Position numbers and translations under genes: made by a program. Under the pieces are notes generated by a model. That model was not told the origin of the DNA, did no database searches, and worked only from the letters and a program-made list of their open reading frames with translations. Shown piece by piece: positions 25,508 to 33,130 of a DNA stretch of 64,000 nucleotides. The stretch lies in contig CAVZCQ010000001.1 in assembly GCA_963773835.1 (NCBI GenBank), positions 1-64,000 on the forward strand. The letters run 5' to 3'. Numbering within the stretch: the first letter of the stretch is position 1; every line of letters starts with the position of its first letter. This stretch comes from JOPF136 sp963773835 (GTDB taxonomy: Bacteria > Acidobacteriota > Terriglobia > Acidiferrales > UBA7541).

Positions 25508-26347
25508 ATGCCCGTAATCGACTGGAATATCGCGATTCAATACGCCCTGCTGGTTCAGATCGCGGAGTCCGTGCGCCCCAACGCTCCGTATGGCCCCGCG
25601 GAGATCAGCAAGATCCAGGCCGCCGGCTACAAATTCCTGGAAACTGTGTACGGCGACGATCTCTCCACCGACGTGGACCCGCACCTGGGCGATGTCGTGA
25701 CGTTTGGATTTCTGGCCGTGTCAGCAGCCGGGGAATTGGTGGCTGTTGTCCGCGGCACAGACACCCTCCTCGAATGGCTGCATGACGCGGCCTTTCTTAT
25801 GGTGCCGTGTCCTATTCCCGGCAGCCACGGCTTCACCGAAGACGGTTTCACGGCCGTCTACAAATCCCTGCGCATCGCCCCGGCAAAGGGCGGCCTCTCG
25901 GCCAGGGATTCCATCAACAGCTATCTCAACACTCGCGTAGCCACGAAAGTCACCGTCTGCGGCCACAGCCTGGGTGGCGCGCTCGCCACTCTGCTCACTC
26001 TCGATGTTGGTTTGAACACTTCCTGCCGCACGCCTACCGCCTACACATACGCAAGCCCGCGCACCGGCGACCACATCTTTGCCGGAAGCTTCAATGCTGC
26101 CGTCCCGGCCAGCTTCCGCATCGCCAATCGTCAGGACCTGGTCCCTAAGGTGCCGCCCATCCTTCCGGTCCCCTATGAGCACGTCAATGCACAATACGAG
26201 TTGAACCCTCCCCTTAACGCGATCAACCCCACCATCGCCTGCCAGCACCACCTCACCTCGTATCTCTGGCTAATGGGCCAACTCACCGGCTCCAGCGCCT
26301 ACCCTCTCGACCGCGATTGCACGTTCACCGCCGCCCCTCACATCTGA
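25508..26347 (+). CDS. Class 3 lipase-like alpha/beta hydrolase
   Basis: The 279-residue protein carries the class 3 lipase signature: VVRGTDTLLEWLHD, the nucleophile elbow VCGHSLGGALATLL, YTYASPRTGD and NRQDLVPKVPP. The final catalytic His is likely in the CQHHLTSYL region. ATG 25508 follows GGGAGGAAG and is preferred to GTG-type starts upstream. No clear signal peptide is seen. Confidence 0.8.
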   Translation: MPVIDWNIAIQYALLVQIAESVRPNAPYGPAEISKIQAAGYKFLETVYGDDLSTDVDPHLGDVVTFGFLAVSAAGELVAVVRGTDTLLEWLHDAAFLMVPCPIPGSHGFTEDGFTAVYKSLRIAPAKGGLSARDSINSYLNTRVATKVTVCGHSLGGALATLLTLDVGLNTSCRTPTAYTYASPRTGDHIFAGSFNAAVPASFRIANRQDLVPKVPPILPVPYEHVNAQYELNPPLNAINPTIACQHHLTSYLWLMGQLTGSSAYPLDRDCTFTAAPHI

Positions 26348-26782
26348 GCTGGCATCGCGCATCTTGCCTGCATTTAGCTCTTGATAATCTTTAAGAGCTG
26401 TGATAACCTTCCGTCGGCTGACTGTCTATGACGCGCGCCACACCAATCCGAGAGGGCCAGGGGCAATTCTCGGCTAAGCCTTTTGGCTTCTGCACATATG
26501 ACCCCCTCTCTGTTATCCGCTTTCGCTTGAATACATTCATCGGCCCTCTGTATCTGCAGATGCATCGCAACTTAAAGTCGCCTGCTTTCTGCACATTCAT
26601 CGCTCCCGAACCTAAGTCCTTTAGCTTCTGCATATCGAAAAAGGGGGGGGGTACCCCCTCTGTCCAGTTTTATGCAATCGGGCGCCGGCCTCGCCCGGCG
26701 CAGTCGCCTCCCGGTTTCCCCTCCAGCCATCTCCAGCACCCAGCCTCCAGCTTCTGGCTTATACTTTTGGTGAGGAACCCCT
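26348..26782. other. Intergenic region with a G9 tract and degenerate repeated words
   Basis: No gene is supported. The words TTTGGCTTCTGCACAT (near 26480) and CTTTAGCTTCTGCATAT (near 26620) are diverged copies. The second runs into AAAAAGGGGGGGGGTACCCCC (26637-26660), a G-tract with a short GGGGGTACCCCC palindrome. This may be a dispersed intergenic repeat. Confidence 0.4.
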
Positions 26783-27907
26783 ATGCATCAACTTGCTGAA
26801 CAAACTGCCACCGCACGCCAGGATTTTCTCCCCCTGCAGGGTGTTGACTACGTCGAATTCTACGTAGGCAATGCGCGCCAGGCTGCGCACTATTACCGCA
26901 CCACGTTCGGCCTCGCGCTCACCTCCTATGCCGGCCCCGAGACGGGAGTGCGCGACCGCGCAAGCTACGTCCTCCAGCGCGACAAGATCCGCTTTGTCCT
27001 CACGACTCCCCTTCGTCCCGACCATCCGATCGCCACGCAGGTCCACCAGCACGGCGACGGCGTCCGCGACATCGCCATGGAAGTGGACAACTGCGACCTC
27101 GCCTGGCGCGAAACCACTGCCCGCGGCGCTCGCGCCATCCGTCCGCCGGAAGAGCTCCGCGACGATTCCGGCAGCGTCCGCCTCTGCTCCATCGCTGCCT
27201 ACGGCGACACCATCCACACTTTCGTCGAGCGCCGCGGCTACGCCGGCGCCTTCCTCCCCGGCTACCGCCGGGTGTCCCAAGATCCCCTCGCCTACCCCAC
27301 CGGCGTCCAGTACATCGACCACATCGTCGGCAATGTCGGCTGGGGCGAGATGAACAAGTACGTCGAGTTCTACCGCGATGTCATGGGCTTTTCTCTCTAC
27401 CAGCACTTCGATGACAAGGACATCAGCACCGAATATTCCGCGCTCATGTCCAAAGTCATGGCCAACGGCAACGGCCGCATCAAGTTCCCCATCAACGAGC
27501 CCGCCCAGGGCCGCAAAAAATCCCAGATCGAGGAATATCTCGAGTTCTACCTCGGCCCCGGCGTGCAGCACATCGCGCTCGGCACCGGCGACATCATCGC
27601 CACGGTCGCCGAGCTCCAGGGCCGCGGCATGGATTTTCTCCGCGTCCCCACCAGCTACTACGAATCCCTGGAGAGCCGCGTCGGCAAAATCGATGAGCCG
27701 GTAGCCGAATTGGCAAAACTCGGAATTCTGGTGGACCGCGACGACGAAGGCTACATGCTTCAAATTTTCTCCAAGCCCGTTGAAGACCGTCCCACGTTGT
27801 TCTACGAAGTTATCCAGCGCAAGGGCAGCCGCAGTTTCGGCAAGGGCAATTTCAAGGCGCTCTTTGAAGCCATCGAGCGCGAGCAAGCCGCCCGGGGAAA
27901 CCTGTAG
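26783..27907 (+). CDS. hppD: 4-hydroxyphenylpyruvate dioxygenase
   Basis: The 374-residue Fe(II) enzyme converts 4-hydroxyphenylpyruvate to homogentisate in tyrosine degradation. It has two vicinal-oxygen-chelate domains. The iron ligands of the family are present: H180 in VQYIDHIVGNV, H263 in VQHIALGTGDI and E342 in LFYEVIQRKG. GAGGAA precedes the ATG. The following FAH-family and homogentisate dioxygenase-like genes make a coherent catabolic operon. Confidence 0.93.
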   Translation: MHQLAEQTATARQDFLPLQGVDYVEFYVGNARQAAHYYRTTFGLALTSYAGPETGVRDRASYVLQRDKIRFVLTTPLRPDHPIATQVHQHGDGVRDIAMEVDNCDLAWRETTARGARAIRPPEELRDDSGSVRLCSIAAYGDTIHTFVERRGYAGAFLPGYRRVSQDPLAYPTGVQYIDHIVGNVGWGEMNKYVEFYRDVMGFSLYQHFDDKDISTEYSALMSKVMANGNGRIKFPINEPAQGRKKSQIEEYLEFYLGPGVQHIALGTGDIIATVAELQGRGMDFLRVPTSYYESLESRVGKIDEPVAELAKLGILVDRDDEGYMLQIFSKPVEDRPTLFYEVIQRKGSRSFGKGNFKALFEAIEREQAARGNL

Positions 27908-27993
27908 CGCCGGCGTCCCGCCGGCCGAGCGGAGCGAGAGTCTCCTCTCCGCCCGCCTCCAAGGACGGCTCAGAATATGACCACATCGCCGCC

Positions 27994-28911
27994 ATGAAAC
28001 TATGCACCTTCGAACCGCAATCCCCGCAGGGAACGGCGCGCAGCGGCGCGAACGCACTTCGCGCCGGCGCCATCACCGCACGTGGCGTCGTGGACCTGCA
28101 TGCCGCCGACCCGCGACTCCCGCAATCCGTGCTCGGCATTCTGGAAGCCGGCGCGCTGGACCAGGCACGCTCGGCGGTTGCACAAGCGCTGCGCTCGGGC
28201 CATCAGTCGCTTCTCGATCCGGCATCGGTGCGTCTCCGGACCCCTATTCCCCGGCCGCCATCCGTCCGCGATTTCTACGCCTTCGAGGCCCACGTGAAAA
28301 AAGGTTTTGAAAAGCGCGGCGAGCCGATGCCCAAGGAATGGTACGAAATTCCGGTGTACTATCGCAGCGGCAACCACAACATCATTGGAACGGATGAAGA
28401 CGTGCTCTGGCCGCGGTTCACCGAAAAATTCGATTACGAACTCGAGCTCGCCGCCGTCATCGGCCAGCGCGGAACAAACGTGCCCGCCACTGATGCCGGC
28501 ACCTACATCGCTGGCTATATGGTGATGAACGATTTCAGCGCGCGCGATATCCAGCGGCGGGAAATGAAAGTCCGCCTCGGGCCCGCGAAAGGCAAGGAAT
28601 GGTGCACCGCGCTCGGCCCAGTGCTGGCTACGGCAGACGAGATCGGCGACCCGTACAATCTGACCATGACCGCGCGCATCAACGGCGAGGAATGGTCCCG
28701 CGGCAATTCCGGCACGATTTACTGGAAGTTCGAGCAGATGATTGAATTTCTGACCCAGGACGATACGATTTTCCCCGGCGACGTCATCGGCTCCGGAACC
28801 GTAGGCACCGGCTGCGGCCTCGAGCTGGACCGCTGGGTCAAACCCGGCGACGTCATGGAGCTGGAGATTGAAAAGATCGGCGTCCTCAGGAATCGCGTGC
28901 TGAAGCGGTAG
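27994..28911 (+). CDS. Fumarylacetoacetate hydrolase-family protein
   Basis: The 305-residue FAH-fold protein has YYRSGNHNIIG, DYELELAAVIG (the metal-binding Glu pair of the family), NDFSARDIQRRE and GSGTVGTGCGLE. In this operon it most likely performs the terminal cleavage of fumarylacetoacetate, but the family includes other beta-diketone hydrolases. No maleylacetoacetate isomerase gene is visible nearby. Confidence 0.85.
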   Translation: MKLCTFEPQSPQGTARSGANALRAGAITARGVVDLHAADPRLPQSVLGILEAGALDQARSAVAQALRSGHQSLLDPASVRLRTPIPRPPSVRDFYAFEAHVKKGFEKRGEPMPKEWYEIPVYYRSGNHNIIGTDEDVLWPRFTEKFDYELELAAVIGQRGTNVPATDAGTYIAGYMVMNDFSARDIQRREMKVRLGPAKGKEWCTALGPVLATADEIGDPYNLTMTARINGEEWSRGNSGTIYWKFEQMIEFLTQDDTIFPGDVIGSGTVGTGCGLELDRWVKPGDVMELEIEKIGVLRNRVLKR

Positions 28912-28964
28912 GGGCACGGCATGCCGTGCCCCTACGACGCACGGATGAAGCGGAGGGGCGGACG

Positions 28965-30101
28965 ATGTATCCACTCAAAAAAGGGAAGACGACCACACAG
29001 GCCCACGTCGGGCTCCCGCAGGGCACTTATGAAGAGGAACACGGCCGAAAAGGCTTCTACGGCAAATCGGCCCATCTCTATCACACCCATCCGCCCACGG
29101 GTTGGGTGCGCTTTGAGGGCAAGCTCCGGCCGCACTGCTTCGATCTGAACCTGCTCCAACCCTCCGATTCGAACGACCCCCAGGGCGCCCCCGATGCCTT
29201 CCTGGGAAATGACGACGTCGTGCTGTACGTCTCGCGGCGCTCGGCGCCCATGCCGTTCTATTTCCGCAACGCCGATGGCGACGAGCTCTATTTTGTCCAT
29301 CGTGGCCAGGGCGTCGTCGAGACCGATTTCGGTCCCGTCCCGTTCGAAAAGGGCGACTACATCAACATCCCGCGCGCCGTCACCTACCGCGTCGTGCCCG
29401 AATCACACGACAATTTTTTCCTCATCGTTCAGTCCAAATCTGAATTCGAACAGCCCGACAAAGGCCTCATCGGCCAGCACGCCCTCTACGACCCCGCCGT
29501 GATCTTCACTCCCGAGCCGAAGCCCAATCCCGAAGATGGACGCGAGTGGGAAGTACGCATCAAAGTGGAAAACGAATTCTCGAAGCTCTTCTACCCGTTC
29601 AACCCGCTGGACGTGGTGGGCTGGAAGGGCGACCTCACCGTCTGGAAAATCAACCTGCGCGACATCCGCCCCATCATGAGCCATCGCGCGCACCTGCCGC
29701 CCAGCGCGCACACCACGTTCGTGACGCAAGGCGCCGTGGTGTGCAGCTTCCTGCCGCGCCCCCTCGAGCAGGACCCGGAGGCGCTCCGCGTCCCCTTCTT
29801 CCACCGCAACACGGATTACGACGAATTCATTTTCTACCACGACGGCGATTTCTTCTCGAAGGACAACATCAAGGCCGGTATGGCCACGCTTCACCCGCGC
29901 GGCATCCATCACGGCCCGCATCCCAAGGCGCTCGCCAACCAGAAAGCGAAGACGCACACCGACGAATCCGCCGTCATGCTCGACGGCCTGAACCCCATCC
30001 ACGTTCTCCCCGCGGGCGACCGCTGCGAATGGAAGGACTACTGGAAGAGCTGGAGCGGCGCGAAGTACGAGCCCGTGGCCGTGGGCGAGAATGGTCGTTG
30101 A
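28965..30101 (+). CDS. hmgA: Homogentisate 1,2-dioxygenase-like cupin enzyme
   Basis: The 378-residue protein has an HmgA-type double cupin: HLYHTHPPTGW, GDELYFVHRGQGVVETDFG in the N-terminal cupin, and FHRNTDYDEFIFYHDGDF with LHPRGIHHGPHP in the C-terminal iron-binding cupin. ATG 28965 follows GGAGGGG. It would open the homogentisate ring to maleylacetoacetate, between HppD and the FAH-family hydrolase in the pathway. Confidence 0.87.
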   Translation: MYPLKKGKTTTQAHVGLPQGTYEEEHGRKGFYGKSAHLYHTHPPTGWVRFEGKLRPHCFDLNLLQPSDSNDPQGAPDAFLGNDDVVLYVSRRSAPMPFYFRNADGDELYFVHRGQGVVETDFGPVPFEKGDYINIPRAVTYRVVPESHDNFFLIVQSKSEFEQPDKGLIGQHALYDPAVIFTPEPKPNPEDGREWEVRIKVENEFSKLFYPFNPLDVVGWKGDLTVWKINLRDIRPIMSHRAHLPPSAHTTFVTQGAVVCSFLPRPLEQDPEALRVPFFHRNTDYDEFIFYHDGDFFSKDNIKAGMATLHPRGIHHGPHPKALANQKAKTHTDESAVMLDGLNPIHVLPAGDRCEWKDYWKSWSGAKYEPVAVGENGR

Positions 30102-30713
30102 ATGATCGTGGATCCGGGCGCGACCGACCCGCGCAACGTCTATAAGCTGATGATCGGAGCCATCGTGCCGCGGCCCATCGCCTTCGTCTCCACGCTCTCG
30201 GCCGACGGCATCCCCAATCTTGCGCCCTTTAGTTTTTTCACCGGCGTGAGCGCCAAACCGCCGGTCATCGCCTTTTCGCCCATGATCCGCTCGACGGACG
30301 GCGGACGAAAGGACACGTTGAACAACATCGAAGCCACCCGCGAGTTCGTGGTCAACATCGTCTCCGAGGAGTTTGCGGAGAAAATGAATCTCTGCTCGGG
30401 GGAGTATCCGCCCGATGTGGACGAATTCAAGGTCAGCGGCCTCACGCCGATCTCCAGCGACCTGGTAAAGCCCGCGCGAGTCGCTGAATCCCACGTGAAT
30501 ATGGAATGCCGTCTGCTGCAGATCGTCCACGTGAGCCCGAAGCCGCTGAGCGGCAGCATCGTGCTGGGCGAGGTGTTGCGCTTCCACGTGGACGACGCCC
30601 TGTTCGATGATTTCCGCATCGACCCCGACAAGCTGCGCGCCTTCGGCCGCATGGGAGGAACCAGCTACGCCCGTACCACGGACCGGTTCGATCTCGTCCG
30701 CCCGAAAACGTAG
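30102..30713 (+). CDS. Flavin reductase-like FMN-binding protein
   Basis: The 203-residue split-barrel flavoprotein has VPRPIAFVSTLSADGIPNLAPFSFF, the FMN-binding start of the family, then DTLNNIEATREFVVNIVSEE and ESHVNMECRL. It follows hmgA directly (TGAATG) and is probably the last gene of the aromatic-degradation operon. It could supply reduced flavin or act on a side product. Confidence 0.85.
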   Translation: MIVDPGATDPRNVYKLMIGAIVPRPIAFVSTLSADGIPNLAPFSFFTGVSAKPPVIAFSPMIRSTDGGRKDTLNNIEATREFVVNIVSEEFAEKMNLCSGEYPPDVDEFKVSGLTPISSDLVKPARVAESHVNMECRLLQIVHVSPKPLSGSIVLGEVLRFHVDDALFDDFRIDPDKLRAFGRMGGTSYARTTDRFDLVRPKT

Positions 30714-30770
30714 CCACGGCAGGACAGCCACATCGCCGCGGCGCACACAGTTCATCGAGGAGGTGAACTC

Positions 30771-31166
30771 ATGAAGCGAAACATTCTCGTAGCAATCGCG
30801 GGGCTTTCAGCCGCTGGGCTGTTCGGCGCCGGCTTCGCCGTCGGCCAGGCGAAGAATCAGTTTTCGCAGCCGAAGACGGTACTGCAGGTGTCCATGATCA
30901 AGTGGAAGGCGGGCGTTTCCGATGCGGACAAACAGAAGGCCATCGACGGCGTGAAAGAAATGGCCTCGGAGATCCCCGGCATCAAAACCATCTGGCTGAA
31001 GACAGACCGTATGCAGCCGCGGGATTACGATGCCGCTTTCGCCATCGAGTTCGCCAGCCGCGACGCGGCGAACAACTATGCGGAAAGTCCCATCCACGAG
31101 AAGTGGTCGAAGGCCTACCTGGAGATCCGCCAGGCTTCCATTTCGCCGCAGCTTTCGAATCCGTGA
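30771..31166 (+). CDS. Exported Dabb-type stress-response barrel protein
   Basis: A signal or anchor sequence (AIAGLSAAGLFGAGFAVGQA) is followed by a single Dabb-like domain: VLQVSMIKWKAG, a long helix, and YDAAFAIEFASRDAANNYAESPIHEKW. ATG follows GAGGAGG. Function unknown. Confidence 0.75.
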   Translation: MKRNILVAIAGLSAAGLFGAGFAVGQAKNQFSQPKTVLQVSMIKWKAGVSDADKQKAIDGVKEMASEIPGIKTIWLKTDRMQPRDYDAAFAIEFASRDAANNYAESPIHEKWSKAYLEIRQASISPQLSNP

Positions 31167-31252
31167 GAGCCAGGGAGCGCGGCGGTTACTGAAGGACGAA
31201 GGACGGGGAGAAGCGAGAAAGACGCGGGATAGCGCGTGGTAGAATCCGCGCA

Positions 31253-31582
31253 ATGTCCAAGCCGTCGCAGGAGCGGCGCAGGTCGCCGCGAGCGGACCGG
31301 GTGCAGGGCCAGATGGACTGCCGAGCACCGCAGGCCCGCGTCCGCGATATCTCCTTTGCCGGCGTTTACCTGCTGCTGCCTGACCCGCCGCCTTCGGGCG
31401 AAGACCTGAAGCTGGATCTCTCGCTGCGCACCGGGGAACACATCGACGCGCGCGGCGTGGTGCGACGGCTGGAGCTGGGCCGCGGTGCGTTCGTGGAATT
31501 TACGGAGCTGAGCGCCGCGGCGCGCGAAATTCTGGCGCAGTTTCTCTCCCTGCAGTTCTCTGAAAAAAAAGGACCGGGCTAA
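31253..31582 (+). CDS. PilZ-domain protein
   Basis: The 109-residue protein has RRRSPRADRV near the N-terminus, corresponding to the RxxxR c-di-GMP motif, then VRDISFAGVYLLLP, corresponding to D/NxSxxG. Both motifs are present, so c-di-GMP binding is plausible. No Shine-Dalgarno sequence is obvious. Confidence 0.75.
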   Translation: MSKPSQERRRSPRADRVQGQMDCRAPQARVRDISFAGVYLLLPDPPPSGEDLKLDLSLRTGEHIDARGVVRRLELGRGAFVEFTELSAAAREILAQFLSLQFSEKKGPG

Positions 31583-31629
31583 GGCGGAATGCTGCGGCTG
31601 GTAACGAACCGCAGGGCCGTCGCCCTGCG

Positions 31630-32511
31630 CTACAGCCGTTTGTCGAGGCCCATGGAGTGGAGGATTTGTTTGTCGAGGAAGCGGTCGGAGAAGATGCGTT
31701 TGGCGAGAACGCCGACTCGGGCGCGGCGCGTCACGGTGTAGCGGGCGCGTGGCGGGGTATCCAGAAGCGCGCGCAGCACCACGCGCGCGCAATCCTCCGG
31801 AGTCGCCCGCGCCGCATTTGTCGTTTTCTTCCAGGCATGGCGGAACCCGCGATAGACCGCCGCGTACGGGCTCTTCTCCGCGTGGGCAGCGTAGTCCGCG
31901 GAGAGACCGAGCGAAGTATTCTGCATGTTGGTGGGAATAAATCCGGGCTCGATGAGCACCACGTGGATTCCGAAAGCAGCGAGCTCCAGCCGGAGCGAGT
32001 CCGACAATCCTTCCAGCGCGAATTTGCTGGAGGCGTACGGGCCCATCAACGGCGAGGCGATCTTGCCGGCGATGCTGCTCATGTTGAGGATGCGCCCGCA
32101 GCGGCGTTCCCGCATGCCGGGGAGCACGGCTTGGGCCACGCGGACGGCGCCGAAGACGTTGGTCTCGTACTGGCTGCGCAGGTCCTCCAAACGAATTTCC
32201 TCCATCACCGCGACATAGGCGACTCCCGCGTTGTTGATGAGGACGTCGATGTTGCCGGCGCGGTTGAGCACGCGGGCGACGCCGCGGCTGACGGAAGCAT
32301 CCTCGGCGACATCCATGTCGAGGGTTTCAATGCGCAGTTTGCGTTCCCCGGCGAGGCGGTCGAGGGAGGCGCGCTTCTCGGCGTTGCGGCCTGCGGCGAA
32401 GATGCGGTAGCCGTTGGCGGCGAGGAAGACTGCCATGGCGCGGCCGAGTCCGTCAGTGGCGCCGGTGATGAGGACTGTGGTGCTCTGGTGGTCGCCGGTT
32501 GCGGCTGTCAT
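31630..32511 (-). CDS. SDR-family oxidoreductase
   Basis: The 293-residue classical SDR has TGATDGLGRA, NNAG, NMSSIAG with YASSK, and EPGFIPT. The C-terminal extension (residues 215-293, with RARYTVTRRARVGVLAKRI) is typical of the retinol/sphinganine dehydrogenase-like branch, which often associates with membranes. GGGAGA precedes ATG 32511. Confidence 0.85.
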   Translation of the reverse strand: MTAATGDHQSTTVLITGATDGLGRAMAVFLAANGYRIFAAGRNAEKRASLDRLAGERKLRIETLDMDVAEDASVSRGVARVLNRAGNIDVLINNAGVAYVAVMEEIRLEDLRSQYETNVFGAVRVAQAVLPGMRERRCGRILNMSSIAGKIASPLMGPYASSKFALEGLSDSLRLELAAFGIHVVLIEPGFIPTNMQNTSLGLSADYAAHAEKSPYAAVYRGFRHAWKKTTNAARATPEDCARVVLRALLDTPPRARYTVTRRARVGVLAKRIFSDRFLDKQILHSMGLDKRL

Positions 32512-32672
32512 TCTGTCTCCCTTGGCGGAGCAAAGTATCGCAAAATCTTGGGCGCCCGCCTCGCCGCGACGCGGTTTTGCGGCCTCGACGGGCGGAGCAA
32601 GGGGACTCCTAGGAGCATTCCAAGGATACTACGCCGATTCGGACTAATTGCTGTTACGCGAGGACCAATCTC

Positions 32673-33059
32673 ATGGCGAACTACTACCTGCTAAAGACGG
32701 AGCCCTCGGAATATTCGTTTGCAGAATTGCTGAAGGACAAGAAGACGGCGTGGGATGGAGTGTCGAATCCCGCAGCAATGAAAAATCTGCGAGAAATGAA
32801 GGGCGGGGCGCGGCTGGTCATCTACGAGACGGGAGAAGTGAGGAGCGCGGTGGGGATGGCTACGGTGATTTCTGTGGATGCGACGGATGTGAAGAATCCG
32901 CGGGTGAAGATTGAAGCGGGCAGGGCGCTCGGGCGGCGGGTGACTCTCGCGGAGATCAAAGACAACCCATTGTTCGCGGATTCGCCGCTGCTGAAGATGG
33001 GTAGGCTGTCGGTGGTACCGCTGACGGCGGAGCAGTATGAGTTTTTGACGCGGGGCTGA
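32673..33059 (+). CDS. EVE-domain protein
   Basis: The 128-residue protein consists of one EVE (PUA-like) domain: YYLLKTEPSEYSF, WDGVSNPAAMKNLREMKGG, LVIYETGE and LADSPLL-like end (LFADSPLLKMGRLSVVPLT). EVE domains bind modified bases in nucleic acids. GAGGA precedes the ATG. Confidence 0.9.
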   Translation: MANYYLLKTEPSEYSFAELLKDKKTAWDGVSNPAAMKNLREMKGGARLVIYETGEVRSAVGMATVISVDATDVKNPRVKIEAGRALGRRVTLAEIKDNPLFADSPLLKMGRLSVVPLTAEQYEFLTRG

Positions 33060-33098
33060 GGAGAGGGGATGGAAAGACCCTCGGTTAGAAATCCCGAG

Positions 33099-33114
33099 TC
33101 CCGAAGATTCGGGA
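33099..33114. terminator. Inverted repeat between convergent genes
   Basis: TCCCGAA-GA-TTCGGGA (7-bp arms) lies between the convergent EVE and phosphatase genes. It may act as a weak bidirectional terminator; no T-tract is visible. Confidence 0.3.
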
Positions 33115-33130
33115 TCGGGACTGACCGTGG

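Noticed and set aside
26759..28057. 432-codon minus-strand frame
   Set aside because: Antisense shadow of hppD.
29403..30755. 450-codon minus-strand frame
   Set aside because: Antisense to hmgA and the flavin reductase gene, both of which have clear family motifs.
31657..32694. 345-codon plus-strand frame
   Set aside because: Antisense shadow of the SDR gene at 31630-32511, produced by GC-rich codon bias.
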